From: Manduca sexta
Taxonomy: Eukaryota; Arthropoda; Insecta; Lepidoptera; Sphingidae
Length of the DNA stretch: 64,000 nt
NCBI RefSeq assembly: GCF_014839805.1
Contig: NC_051116.1
Coordinates: 5,871,556 to 5,935,555, forward strand
Direction of reading: 5' to 3'
Part shown: in pieces, positions 32,301 to 41,010 of the stretch
How positions within the stretch are numbered: position 1 is the stretch's first letter
Layout: every line of letters starts with the position of its first letter
The notes under the pieces: model-generated
What the model saw: only the letters and a program-made list of their open reading frames with translations
Database searches by the model: none
What the model was told of the DNA's origin: nothing
Program-made: the position numbers and the translations under genes

Positions 32301-32515
32301 CTCTATCGGCGCCGCTCTCAACTGCTGACCGGTCGCAACGATAAACACTGTAACGGTTATCAAAATATTCGCGATCATAAAAGTTAGAAGTTAACCATGT
32401 TTCTGTGATACATATAAAGTCGAAATCGCATTGAGTCGTCTGCGAAAAAATCATAAGTTTTTGTACGTAAACCCCTTACATTTTGGTAATAACCATGAAA
32501 AATTTTAGGCAGCAT
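29325..32515 (-). mobile_element. CR1-like non-LTR retrotransposon, near-complete ORF2, inactivated
   Basis: The minus-strand element ends in an (AAAT)n-type tail, seen on the plus strand as TTTATTTATTTATTTAAG near 29325. The ORF2 start is inferred at 32515 (ATG directly after a TAA). It is followed by YYQNVRGLRTKT, the conserved first block of the apurinic-type endonuclease. Domain order, LGVLIDSKLTF-type C-terminal block and lack of an RNase H point to the CR1/Rex1-like lineage. It is the largest single element in the window, about 3.2 kb. Confidence 0.82.
29595..32515 (-). pseudogene. CR1-like ORF2 (endonuclease + RT) with multiple frameshifts
   Basis: The longest uninterrupted part is 30790-32454 (554 codons). 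Endonuclease motifs are ICITETWL, ITGDFN (codons near 32012-32022) and HHKSLL. RT motifs are NNSAGPDGIHPLL, WKHAWITPIPKG, FRPISKL, YADFAKAFDK and the catalytic YADD (30427-30438), then LGVLIDSKLTF and RSRLEFACAVWKPY. Comparing reading frames, coding continuity needs shifts near 32440, 30885, 30535, 30378 and 29780. At least five indels therefore break the gene, with few nonsense changes. The RT active site itself is intact. This pattern, many 1-nt indels in an otherwise readable protein, suggests moderate age or local sequencing errors in homopolymers; raw reads would decide. Confidence 0.82.
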
Positions 32516-32950
32516 TTATAAATAAGGTGAATTAGTGTACATTTGTGAATTATAAAACAGTGTTACCAATAGCATGGTATAAATTATATAATATATCTGA
32601 ACCGATGGCCATGGTGGATAAGATGAGAAAGCAAAATGTATAATGTAATAGAAACAGTAATTAATAAGCAGAATCTTAATTATAGTGATTTTACAGACAG
32701 CTTTTAGACAATTCAGACCAAAATAAGCACAAATATTTATAGTGGAAATATAAAAGACTTGTTGACGCATAAAGCAAAACAAATTATCAATAAATAGGCC
32801 CAAAATAGGACCGATAAATGCATACAATACCGGCAAATGACATAATGTATTAGGATAGTAATTATGATTAATGTTATCATTATACATCAGGCCAGATATT
32901 ATACGGCTTAGAAAATAACACACTACAATATTATCATTATGATAACACAC
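32516..32950 (-). CDS. 144-codon open frame immediately upstream of the CR1-like ORF2 (doubtful)
   Basis: Opens at 32950 and its TAA (32518-32516) is followed without a gap by the ATG of ORF2. This stop-start arrangement is found between ORF1 and ORF2 in some LINEs. The predicted protein is rich in Ile, Leu, Tyr, Cys and Asn, looks membrane-like, and has no zinc knuckle, coiled coil or PHD-type pattern expected of a CR1 ORF1. In AT-rich DNA a frame of this length can arise by chance. I treat it as a possible ORF1 or 5' UTR of the LINE, not as a host gene. Confidence 0.25.
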   Translation of the reverse strand: MCYHNDNIVVCYFLSRIISGLMYNDNINHNYYPNTLCHLPVLYAFIGPILGLFIDNLFCFMRQQVFYISTINICAYFGLNCLKAVCKITIIKILLINYCFYYIIHFAFSSYPPWPSVQIYYIIYTMLLVTLFYNSQMYTNSPYL

Positions 32951-33180
32951 ATAAAAGCGTCATTTGAGTTTTTTTAAAAACACCAATCTATCTATTAATG
33001 CCTCCATACAGTATTCCAATTCGTGATAGCCTCGTGAATAATCTGCCAATGTGGCTCGTTCTAATGAGCCATGTTCCTGTATAACCGGTGCACCTCAATG
33101 AAACAGGCCAATATTAATAATTCACCGCCTGTCAAGGGTGGTTACTGTATTTGGAGTTATTGGACCCAGCTGATTAGTGG

Positions 33181-33227
33181 CAGAATATGTTTTATATTCG
33201 GATAGCGCACCGCCAAACTCGCCATAG
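33181..33227 (-). mobile_element. Rep-D end fragment
   Basis: GCAGAATATGTTTTATATTCG and GATAGCGCACCGCC match the distal end of Rep-D and run directly into a SINE-1. Confidence 0.5.
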
Positions 33228-33486
33228 TACTACTGAGAGGGATTAGGTCTTAGTCCACGCTGGCCTAGTGCGGATTGGTAGACTTCACACACCCTCAAAA
33301 TTCCTATAGAGAACTTCTCAGGTATGCAGGTTTCCTCACGAGGTTTTTCTTCACCGTTAAAGCGAAGGATAATTCACTAAAGAATACACACATGATTTTA
33401 GAAAAGTCAGAAGTGTGTGCCCTTGGGTTTTGAACCTGCGGACTTGCGTCTGGACAGTCCGTTCCACTCCCAACTAGGTTATCCTA
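33228..33486 (-). mobile_element. SINE-1 copy lacking its tail end
   Basis: Starts abruptly at TACTACTGAGAGGGATTAGG and keeps the rest to AACTAGGTTATCC. Loss of the 3' tail end, rather than the 5' end, implies a later deletion or the Rep-D junction cutting it. Confidence 0.78.
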
Positions 33487-33639
33487 GGTTAACTCCTAAG
33501 TGTGTATCATGTACTTTAGTTTACCTTAAACTGATTTTGAAAAGAGCAACACCAGAGTGTCTTACCCGTTCTTCTCTGGTGAGAACTGCTTTCCGAACTG
33601 GTGGTAGAGTTAATATTGACGGAATCTAAATAATGTATA

Positions 33640-33713
33640 ACATTTTACAGATTCAAATAAATAATTTCACTTTAAGTATTCATTCACGCGGGCAAAGCCG
33701 CGAACAAAAGCTA
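33640..33713 (+). mobile_element. Hel-A 3' end
   Basis: TATTCATTCACGCGGGCAAAG, CCGCGAACAAAAGCTAGT: hairpin with one loop change plus intact CTAGT. The upstream body is not recognisable. Confidence 0.7.
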
Positions 33714-34773
33714 GTTCTTTCATAAAACCAACAATTGAAAATCCACTGTTCCCATCCAAATAAACTGTTGACTCTAACTTTCAAACATTAAGATTAACTA
33801 CCGATCGACATTATCTGAGGTTTGTTAAGGAATGCGGAGGGAATAACCCTCTAACCTTCAAAGCGTTTTATCAAAGCCGATATCGGTAAGCCAGTAATTA
33901 TTTTCTTTAGAAACGGCTTTGTTTTCACCTCGTATTTTTTGTAACTAAAATTTGTATTATATTTATAGATTTCGTATTGATATTGCAACGATTACCGATT
34001 TGTACTTTGATCCCACTTTTACTCTGACCACCTGTGAAAACTACATAAAAATGCGTTCAGTAGTTTCGAAGATATACAGTAACAAACAGATAAACAGACA
34101 GAAAATTCTTTATTTCCCTTCCTTTTTATTACTTTTCTTTCAATGCACATACACACTGGATTCTGTTTTATTATTTATTTATTACACATTATATAGGATG
34201 AGTATAAACGCGATCCTAATGCCGAAGGCATTATCCACGAGTCAACCTTCAGGTGGTCCGTGGTGAGGAGACTAAAGATGTCCACAACGAGAGAAGGTAG
34301 TGGATAAAACATTAACCAAAGAATAAGAATATAACTTTTAATAAAACCTACGTAATATAAATATACATGTTAGATATATACATACATATAAAATGTTAGG
34401 ATATGAAGTGTACTGGATACTAAGCCATACGAAATGATGATGATATTAAATGTATTGATAAGCTATAGTTAAATCGGTACTTTTACTGCTGAACCACCGA
34501 GCCTCTACAATCAGGTACTTAAATTATTAACAATTTTTGTATCTATTTTTAAACGTTTTCCAAAAAAGTGTGTTTGTATTTACACGGTTTACTCTGCGAT
34601 TTGCAGTCCGATTTCAGTGAATCCTTTTTTATTTATTAATGTAAATTCGCGGTATGGTCCCATTGTAATTTTTTTAAAGGTACAACCACGATTTTATCTT
34701 TTATCTTATGCGATAAATTTAATAAATTGAAATATTATGGTTATCTAAGTTTGCGCGAATGGTACACACTGAA
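33714..34773. other. No recognisable gene
   Basis: AT-rich. The region 33960-34110 (GATATACAGTAACAAACAG, ATAAACAGACAG) looks like an internal Helitron-type block, but neither end is present. A 104-codon frame at 33952-34266 overlaps it and is unsupported. Confidence 0.4.
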
Positions 34774-34880
34774 ATGAAATTAATAATCGGATTTTATAGC
34801 GATTGGCATATATTTCTACTGCCGATGTTTCAAAATCTATGCAGCGTTCGTAATCACTTCGCGAACTGGGATGTCAGTCG
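34774..34880. mobile_element. FB-5 left half, diverged
   Basis: AATAATCGGATTTTATAGCG, TTTCTACTGCCGATGTTTC and AATCTATGCAGCGTTCGTAATC follow the FB-5 order left arm, then centre. Confidence 0.55.
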
Positions 34881-35298
34881 CCCGAAAAGTTTTACAAGAA
34901 CTACCCTCATATGAAAATTACACGAAATTAAAAAATTAATTCTCCGTAGATCACACATACAATTAACATAAGATATTTTGAAATTTAAATATGAAGTTTT
35001 ACACTAATTTTGGTTGCAAAAAATATATTTCTACCGCTGATTTTAGACTCGGAAGAGACCTTCAAAGCCCGAAGGTTTGATCACAAACACCTGAGCTAAA
35101 TTAACTTTTGCCTCTACATTTCCTTTTGGATTAAATTCGAGTCCCACCCCATTATAACTTAATACCTTTTAAAGTCCGAATCTACGTCCCTCTTCCGAAT
35201 TATAGTCAAAAGTTTGTGGATTGTACGCTGTAGGTTCATTTACTATGTTTAAAGGACTTATGTTACAGTAATTTGTTTAACGCTAGAATTATGATTAC

Positions 35299-35584
35299 AC
35301 TAGCTGTGCCTGCGTCTTCGTCCGCGTGGATATCAGTATATCACAAAGTTTTCCCGCGTTAATCCCGACACACGTGATTTTTTACAACCACACGACCTCT
35401 TCAACAGTAATCGTTATATTTCAGTCAATTTTTATAAAACCATAATGTACTATTAACTTAAACCTTCCTCAAGAATTGCACTATTTTTTAGTAAAAACCG
35501 TACAAAAATCCGTTCAGTAGATTTTGAGAGAATCGATCACATACAGATAGACAGCTTTTGGGGATTTTGTTTTATAATATGTAG
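35299..35584 (-). mobile_element. Helitron-like element (Hel-A), both ends present
   Basis: Plus-strand start ACTAGCTGTGCCTGCG is the complement of a CTAGT 3' end; GTCTTCGTCCGCG is a weakened hairpin. The body has the CCGTTCAGTAGATTTTGAG block, and the far end ATAATATGTAGA is the complement of TCTACATATTAT, a Helitron 5' TC terminus. Confidence 0.68.
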
Positions 35585-35956
35585 ACACAGGACCGGTAAT
35601 AAAATAGCATAATATAAAATTAATGGTACGTAATGCTTGAGAATTTCCTACAAAACCCTTTTAACTTGGACACATTAGTTCGTTTTACATTTAGGAGACA
35701 TAAAAATATGCCCTATTTATCGAGACTACTGGTCATACAGTAGCTGAAATTTGACTGTTGAATATAATATATTTGTAACTCATAAATACATCTTATTCTA
35801 GTGCATTACTCTATATAATCTTTAATCATATTAAATCTCACAATCCATGCGCGCAATGGATTAAAAAGGAGTACATAAGCTTTCACGTACTATAAATTAC
35901 TTGTTCCTTTGGCAAGCTCAACATAAATTTATTTAAATCTTCATATTTGTAAAATT

Positions 35957-36260
35957 GGAAGCGGTGACAGCCTAGTTGGATGTGGAATGCCGAGACGAGT
36001 GTCCGCAGGTTCAAATCCCAAGGGCACACACCTCTAACTTTTCTAAAGTAGTGTGTATTCTTTGTGAATTATAATAGCTTGCTTTAATGGTGACGCAAAA
36101 CATCTTGAGGAAAGCGCATACCTAAAAAGTTCTCCATAGGAATTTTGAGGGTGTGTGAAGTCTACCAATCCACACTAGGCCAGCGTGGGTGACTACGGCC
36201 TAATTCCTTAGTAGTAGAGGAGGCACGTGCAGCAGTGGGACAGTATATAATACAGGGCTG
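35957..36260 (+). mobile_element. SINE-1 copy with 14-bp target-site duplication
   Basis: Flanked by ATATTTGTAAAATT (35943-35956) and ATATTTGTAAAGTT (36261-36274), one mismatch. Head GAAGCGGTGACAGCCTAGTT, B-box AGGTTCAAATCCC. The long TSD confirms retroposition of a nearly full-length copy. Confidence 0.88.
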
Positions 36261-36535
36261 ATATTTGTAAAGTTAATTGAAGTATCATATTTGTAATATT
36301 CCAGATTCCGGTCAACAACCGATCCCGGGATACATTTTAATCAGAACGTCGGCGAGTCAATTGGTACGCGAGGAGTGCTCGCTTAATTGTGCCTCGTATA
36401 TCAAACTGTTAACGGAGATCGTTTGTTTTTGCTCAACACTTGTTAACTGTTACATGTCGGCATTTGATGCTGGGGCTGTTGTTTTAAAAGAGACGAGCAA
36501 GTCAACATCATCAGCCGTAGAATGTTCACTGCGAA

Positions 36536-36883
36536 GGTCTACTTCGAAAAACGAAATCCTTAGTTTTGGATGACGGACGTTTTTTTACTACGAAGTGTTA
36601 CGGATCCGATGACGGGTTCGACGACGGATCCGATCCGTTCATCGCAATATTCAGACATGGAATTTGTAAGAACTTATAGGGTATCGCCATCCCTTTTTAA
36701 AACGATCTGCGAGGATAAAGTTCCACTGCTTTCTCCAAAAAAAAAGCCGGGAATTGATCCTATCACTAAGGTAAGCTACAGAACGGTGACGTAATGAAGT
36801 AATTTAGTAGTAAAGTTAAATCCGAAGTTCGTCGTTTCTTCGTTTTGGACCGACGTTTCGACGTCCGTTTTTCGAAGTAGACC
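36536..36883 (+). mobile_element. Internally deleted Harbinger-like DNA transposon
   Basis: Perfect 18-bp terminal inverted repeats GGTCTACTTCGAAAAACG at 36536-36553 and 36866-36883. The motif CACTG occurs just outside both ends (36528-36532, with 4 nt between, and 36884-36888), a possible target duplication. Inside is the N-terminal exon of a transposase-like protein; the catalytic part is gone. Confidence 0.68.
36570..36770 (+). pseudogene. Harbinger-type transposase, N-terminal exon only
   Basis: An ATG just inside the left inverted repeat opens 67 codons that end at a good splice donor (CTAAG/GTAAGC at 36771). An in-frame TAG precedes the ATG, so this is the natural start. Residues about 29-45 (DMEFVRTYRVSPSLFKTIC) resemble the conserved EF...YRVS...F..LC helix that precedes the DDE nuclease in HARBI1-like transposases. 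Residues about 60-66 (IDPITK) match the usual start of the next helix. The low-complexity TDPMTGSTTDP stretch is unusual. The rest of the transposase is missing, so it can only be mobilised in trans. Assignment is by motif memory and is moderately sure. Confidence 0.5.
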
Positions 36884-36949
36884 CACTGAACATGCACCTG
36901 CCACAAAGATTTCCAGATCTAGATAGAGATAGAAAGAAATAAAATAGAG

Positions 36950-37135
36950 ATATTGAAAGTGGCGGGCATCCAGCGACCTCTTGCCATTTTTATGTCATCT
37001 GTCTACCACGTGGGACGTCCGTCGCCACGCTTGCCAGTTCGTGGCATCCACTCCCGAACCTTCTTGCCCCATCGGCCATCAGTTCTGCGAGCTATGTGCC
37101 CCGCCCACTGCCATTTCATGAGCAAATCAGTTGTC
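36950..37135 (-). mobile_element. RTE-like LINE 3' coding fragment
   Basis: GTGGCGGGCATCCAGCGACC, CATCTGTCTACCACGTGGG and ACGTCCGTCGCCACGCTTG mirror the block at 41930-42030. On the minus strand this reads as a decayed GRP..RW.DD...GRWM.A end of an RTE-like ORF. The 66-codon plus-strand frame is antisense noise. Confidence 0.6.
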
Positions 37136-37139
37136 TATA

Positions 37140-37195
37140 AGTTCTTTTTTTAATACGGGCAAACGAGTATACGGTTCACCTGATAAGTGATCGCC
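37140..37195 (-). mobile_element. Retroposon 3' end with poly-A
   Basis: Plus strand TTCTTTTTTTAATACGGGC, AAACGAGTATACGGTTCACC. The complement is a GGTGAACCGTATACTCGTTT block ending in an A-run, analogous to the Rep-G 3' end but a distinct family. Confidence 0.45.
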
Positions 37196-37339
37196 ACCGT
37201 CCACATCTGTGATACCAGGAGGCTTAGGTATGCGTTCGCGGACTTCTAAGTTAGAATATGCTCTTTTTTGAGTACTGTCAACTATCAAAGATGTATACTT
37301 AATCAAGTGATATTTATAGTACATGTAATTTGTACCAAA

Positions 37340-37616
37340 CTGACTGACTGCCTCGGTGGCGTAGTTGTACTGCATGCGCGGTACGGCAGCGCTCTGAGGT
37401 CCTGGGTTCGAATCCCGGGTCGGGCAAAGTGATAATTGAGTTTTTCTGCTCAGTATCAGCCCGGAGTCTGGATATGTGCCAGATATGGCGATAGGCTCGC
37501 CCCCTATCACATCATGGGACGGAACACACTTGGCGAAAAGTGGGTGCCCTGGTTGCACCTCTGTATACCCCTTCGGGGATAAAATGCGTGATGGCGTGTG
37601 TGTGTGTGTGTGTATA
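37340..37616 (+). mobile_element. SINE-2 copy, full length with target-site duplication
   Basis: The best-preserved SINE-2. Head CTGCCTCGGTGGCGTAGTTG (A-box TGGCGTAGTTG), B-box GGGTTCGAATCCC, body through ATCACATCATGGGACGGAAC to a (TG)n tail at 37594-37613. A 10-bp duplication TTGTACCAAA flanks it (37330-37339 and 37617-37626). Overlapping 143- and 68-codon frames belong to the SINE. Confidence 0.9.
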
Positions 37617-37702
37617 TTGTACCAAATATCTATCTACATGTTTAATACATCAATTAGATTAACAAATAGATTACCCAGTTGATTACGATTAGTCATGAGA
37701 TA

Positions 37703-37710
37703 TGACGTCA
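37703..37710. promoter_or_regulatory. TGACGTCA element, tRNA-like gene 4
   Basis: 40 nt before the RNA start at 37751; type A context with CTCTATATTTTTG. Confidence 0.7.
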
Positions 37711-37750
37711 TAGACTATGAATACTCTATATTTTTGTGTTCGATAACAGA

Positions 37751-37829
37751 GGCTCGTTAGCTCAGCGGTAAGAGCACCCATCTAATCTAAACCAAAGTGG
37801 AGGTCGGGGGTTCAAATCCCTCACGAGCT
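37751..37829 (+). ncRNA. tRNA-like Pol III gene, copy 4 (type A promoter)
   Basis: 79 nt. The ends and both boxes are identical to copy 1; the middle is CTAATCTAAACCAAAGTGG, one base shorter and closer to copy 2. T7 terminator at 37833-37839. With copy 2 it forms a second sequence class of the RNA. Confidence 0.64.
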
Positions 37830-37906
37830 GGATTTTTTTCAGACTACTTCTTACAAGTCTATAACATACAAGGTTCTCGCTTGAAGTTTTTTATGTAATT
37901 TAATTA

Positions 37907-38212
37907 TAAGATGAGGTTTCCTTTCGCCTGGTGGTTCGCAATACGACCACCCGTAAACAATAGAAACACCATGCAACACCTTGAATAACATATATTATAA
38001 TTGTTTGGTATTCCACCGCGCTGGCCATCCTGAGACATGAGATGTTAAGTCTCATTATGTCCAGTAGTTACAATGACTACAATGTCCTTCAAACCGGAAC
38101 AGAACAGTGACTACACAGTGCTGCTTGGCGGCAGAAATAGATATTACGGTGGTACCTACCCAGGCGGACTTTCGCATACAAGAGGCCTACTACCAGTTAC
38201 ATACCTGTTTAA
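37907..38212 (-). mobile_element. Rep-G copy
   Basis: Lies between tRNA-like copies 4 and 5. TTATAAGATGAGGTTTCC replaces the usual tail-side start. It then runs through CGCCTGGTGGTTCGCAATAC, GTCCAGTAGTTACAATGAC and TGCTTGGCGGCAGAAATAG to AGAGGCCTACTACCAG. Confidence 0.78.
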
Positions 38213-38270
38213 CACTTCAATTAGAGGATAACAAATAGATTATCGAATTGATTTGATAAATTATGAGATA

Positions 38271-38278
38271 TGACGTCA
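38271..38278. promoter_or_regulatory. TGACGTCA element, tRNA-like gene 5
   Basis: 40 nt before the RNA start at 38319; type A, TATA-like CTCTATATTTTGG between. Confidence 0.7.
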
Positions 38279-38318
38279 CAGAGTATGAAAACTCTATATT
38301 TTGGTAATCGATAATAGA

Positions 38319-38398
38319 GGCTCGTTAGCTCAGCGGTAAGAGCACCCATCTTAATTGAATCAAAAGAGGAGGTCGGGGGTTCAAATCCCTCACGAGCT
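38319..38398 (+). ncRNA. tRNA-like Pol III gene, copy 5 (type A promoter)
   Basis: The 80-nt core is identical to copy 1, which has the unrelated type B promoter 13 kb away. Terminator is TTTTCTTT at 38405-38412 after GGATCC. The first gene of the tandem block. Confidence 0.7.
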
Positions 38399-38470
38399 GG
38401 ATCCTTTTCTTTAGTCAGAGTACTTCTTTCAAATATAATATAATAGGGAAGGTGCTCGCCTGATGATTTT

Positions 38471-38620
38471 TTTTAAATTTAATGATAAGACGAGCTTGCC
38501 GCTCGCCTGGTGGTAAGCGATACGACCATCTGTATTCCATTGCGCTTGCCATCTTCAGGCATGAGATGTTAATTCCTATTATGTCCAATAATTACACTGC
38601 CTACAATGCCCTTCAAACCG
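38471..38620 (-). mobile_element. Rep-G fragment in tandem unit 1
   Basis: From GATAAGACGAGCTTGCCGC to GCCCTTCAAACCG, where the sequence switches without a gap to the Copia fragment. The equivalent in unit 2 is 39780-39923. Confidence 0.7.
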
Positions 38621-38945
38621 AAATTGATTCCACAGCAAGCTTATTGTTCTTAGGAAATCATTATGATGAAATATTTGCTTCAGCTTTCCCCATAACTCCA
38701 TCGATAGCTGTAATTTTCTATTTGAACAAATATAGATCGATTGCCGTGATCAGTTTGCTTTCTTTATCATCTGCAGCTCCAATGTTTACCCTCTGATCAA
38801 ACTTGATACAATGTTTCAAGCCTTCAAGGATCAGGTAATGCTCTGCCGCAAAACTCCACTCGCTATAATTTTCGCGTCCCTTTAACTTGGGTACAATAAC
38901 TGGATAGTTAGTAAACATTTTGTCAGCCACTAAATTTATACACCG
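38621..38945 (-). pseudogene. Copia retrotransposon gag fragment, unit 1
   Basis: Read on the minus strand from 38945: PVIVPKLKGRENYSEWSF, then EHYLILEGLKHCI and ESKLITAID. This is the conserved N-terminal gag block of insect Copia elements (DUF4219/UBN2-type). A frame change near 38735 leads to ELWGKLKQIF and RTISLLWNQF, the next conserved gag block, so about 100 residues are represented with a frameshift and small deletion. No LTR, protease or integrase is present. The plus-strand 104-codon frame over this region is antisense. Confidence 0.75.
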
Positions 38946-39044
38946 CAAAAAACAAACATGATATCATTAATACCTACATGAAATGAGCGATTTTTTCGTT
39001 TTTCGCGATATTATCAATGTATGTGAATCATGTTTACAGTACAA

Positions 39045-39052
39045 TGACGTCA
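39045..39052. promoter_or_regulatory. TGACGTCA element, tRNA-like gene 6
   Basis: 41 nt before the RNA start at 39094; type B context (ATATGATTCACTTTTTCGCG). Confidence 0.7.
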
Positions 39053-39093
39053 CCACACTTCATATGATTCACTTTTTCGCGAATACCTGCACA

Positions 39094-39173
39094 GGCTCGT
39101 TAGCTCAGCGGTGAGAGCACCCATCTTAATTGAATCAAAAGAGGAGGTCGGGGGTTCAAATCCCTCACGAGCT
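39094..39173 (+). ncRNA. tRNA-like Pol III gene, copy 6 (type B promoter)
   Basis: One change from copy 1: the A-box loop reads GGTGAG instead of GGTAAG. T7 terminator at 39180-39186. Its tandem equivalent, copy 8, lacks the change, so the mutation postdates duplication. Confidence 0.68.
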
Positions 39174-39329
39174 GGATCCTTTTTTTAGTCAGTGTACTTC
39201 TTTCAAATATAATATAATAGGAGAAGTGCTCGGCAGATGATTATTTATATAATTTAAGGATAATGCCTTCGCAAAAGTATGATTATCCTAACAATAGTAT
39301 ACCTATAGCTTAAATGATATTTGCAGTCA

Positions 39330-39530
39330 CTAGCTTTCGCTCGCGGCTTCGTCCGCGTGAAAAAGTTTTTGACAAATAAAAGTCCTGCTATATATTTTCC
39401 CGGACAGATAATAGACTATGTCCTTCCCCGGGTCTTAAACTATCGTTTTCCTTTCATCTAAATACGTTGGGCAGTCGAGTTTATCGCGTTTAGACAGGCA
39501 GACAGCTGCAGTGGGGGGTTTTGTATAGAT
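39330..39530 (-). mobile_element. Hel-A fragment, unit 1
   Basis: CACTAGCTTTCGCTCGCGG and CTTCGTCCGCGTG give the complement of the 3' hairpin and CTAGT. The body extends to GTTTATCGCGTTTAGACAG; the 5' end is absent. The tandem copy is 40634-40834. Confidence 0.7.
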
Positions 39531-39578
39531 AAAAATATCTGATAGATTATGCAGTTGATTATGATTAGTCATGAGATA

Positions 39579-39586
39579 TGACGTCA
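39579..39586. promoter_or_regulatory. TGACGTCA element, tRNA-like gene 7
   Basis: 40 nt before the RNA start at 39627; type A, with the palindrome GAGTATGAATACTC directly after it. Confidence 0.7.
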
Positions 39587-39626
39587 CAGAGTATGAATAC
39601 TCTATATTTTGGTAATCGATAATAGA

Positions 39627-39706
39627 GGCTCGTTAGCTCAGCGGTAAGAGCACCCATCTTAATTGAATCAAAAGAGGAGGTCGGGGGTTCAAATCCCTCA
39701 CGAGCT
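39627..39706 (+). ncRNA. tRNA-like Pol III gene, copy 7 (type A promoter)
   Basis: 80-nt core identical to copies 1, 5, 8 and 9. T8 terminator at 39713-39720 after GGATCC. Confidence 0.7.
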
Positions 39707-39779
39707 GGATCCTTTTTTTTAGTCAGAGTACTTCTTTCAAATATAATAGGAAAGGTGCTCGCCTAATGATTTTTTTTTA

Positions 39780-40249
39780 ATTTAATGATAAGACGAGCTT
39801 GCCGCTCGTCTGGTGGTAAGCGATACGACCATCTGTATTCCATTGCGCTTGCCATCTTCAGGCATGAGATATTAAATCCTATTATGTCGAATAATTACAC
39901 TGCCTACAATGCCCTTCAAACCGAAATTGATTCCACAGCAAGCTTATTCTTCTCTGGAAATCATTATGATGAAATATTTGCTTCAGCTTTGCCCATAACT
40001 CCATCGATGACTGTAATTTTCTATTTAAACAAAGATAGATCGATTGCCTTGATCAGTTTGGTTTATTCATCATCTGCAGCTCCAATGTTTAACCTCTGAT
40101 CAAACTTGATACAATGTTTCAAGCCTTCAAGGATCAGGTAATGCTCTGCCGCAAAACTCCACTCGCTATAATTTTCGCGTCCCTTTAACTTGGGTACAAT
40201 AACTGGATAGTTAGTAAACATTTTGTCAGCCACTTAATTTATACACCGC
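39780..40249 (-). pseudogene. Rep-G plus Copia gag fragment, unit 2
   Basis: Tandem duplicate of 38471-38945. Coding content is the same (KLKGRENYSEW, EHYLILEGL) with a few substitutions, for example in the ESKLITAID region, and the same frame change. Confidence 0.72.
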
Positions 40250-40348
40250 AAAAAACAAACATGATATCATTAATACCTACATGAAATGAGCGATTTTTTT
40301 CGTTTTTCGCGATATTATCAATGTATGTGAATCATTTTTACAGTACAA

Positions 40349-40356
40349 TGACGTCA
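40349..40356. promoter_or_regulatory. TGACGTCA element, tRNA-like gene 8
   Basis: 41 nt before the RNA start at 40398; type B. Confidence 0.7.
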
Positions 40357-40397
40357 CCACACTACATATGATTCACTTTTTCGCGAATACCTGCACA

Positions 40398-40477
40398 GGC
40401 TCGTTAGCTCAGCGGTAAGAGCACCCATCTTAATTGAATCAAAAGAGGAGGTCGGGGGTTCAAATCCCTCACGAGCT
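40398..40477 (+). ncRNA. tRNA-like Pol III gene, copy 8 (type B promoter)
   Basis: 80-nt core identical to copy 1. T7 terminator at 40484-40490. Confidence 0.7.
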
Positions 40478-40633
40478 GGATCCTTTTTTTAGTCAGTGTA
40501 CTTCTTTCAAATATAATATAATAGGAGAAGTGCTCGGCAGATGATTATTTATATAATTTAAGGATAATGCCTTCGCAAAAGTATGATTATCCTAACAATA
40601 GTATACCTATAGCTTAAATGATATTTGCAGTCA

Positions 40634-40834
40634 CTAGCTTTCGCTCGCGGCTTCGTCCGCGTGAAAAAGTTTTTCACAAATAAAAGTCCTGCTATATATT
40701 TTCCCGGACAGATAATAGACTATGTCCTTCCCCGGGTCTGAAACTATCGTTTTCCTTTCATCTAAATACGTTGGGCAGTCGAGTTTATCGCGTTTAGACA
40801 GGCAGACAGCTGCAGTGGGGGGTTTTGTATAGAT
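40634..40834 (-). mobile_element. Hel-A fragment, unit 2
   Basis: Duplicate of 39330-39530 with isolated substitutions. The 85-codon minus-strand frame here is not a gene. Confidence 0.7.
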
Positions 40835-40882
40835 AAAAATATCTGATAGATTATGCAGTTGATTATGATTAGTCATGAGATA

Positions 40883-40890
40883 TGACGTCA
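40883..40890. promoter_or_regulatory. TGACGTCA element, tRNA-like gene 9
   Basis: 40 nt before the RNA start at 40931; type A. Confidence 0.7.
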
Positions 40891-40930
40891 CAGAGTATGA
40901 ATACTCTATATTTTGGTAATCGATAATGGA

Positions 40931-41010
40931 GGCTCGTTAGCTCAGCGGTAAGAGCACCCATCTTAATTGAATCAAAAGAGGAGGTCGGGGGTTCAAATCC
41001 CTCACGAGCT
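40931..41010 (+). ncRNA. tRNA-like Pol III gene, copy 9 (type A promoter)
   Basis: 80-nt core identical to copy 1, with one promoter-proximal change (AATGGAGG for AATAGAGG). T8 terminator at 41017-41024. Last member of the array. Confidence 0.7.

Noticed and set aside
37127..37558. 143-codon minus-strand frame
   Set aside because: Made of SINE-2 and a retroposon tail; no protein domain.
38482..38796. Pair of 104-codon plus-strand frames repeated at 39785-40099
   Set aside because: Antisense of the Copia gag fragment joined to Rep-G. Repetition is due to the tandem duplication, not a gene family.
38319..41010. CRISPR-like array because of regularly repeated identical cores
   Set aside because: Spacing is hundreds of bases with homologous rather than unique spacers, the context is eukaryotic, and the cores have tRNA-type promoter boxes.
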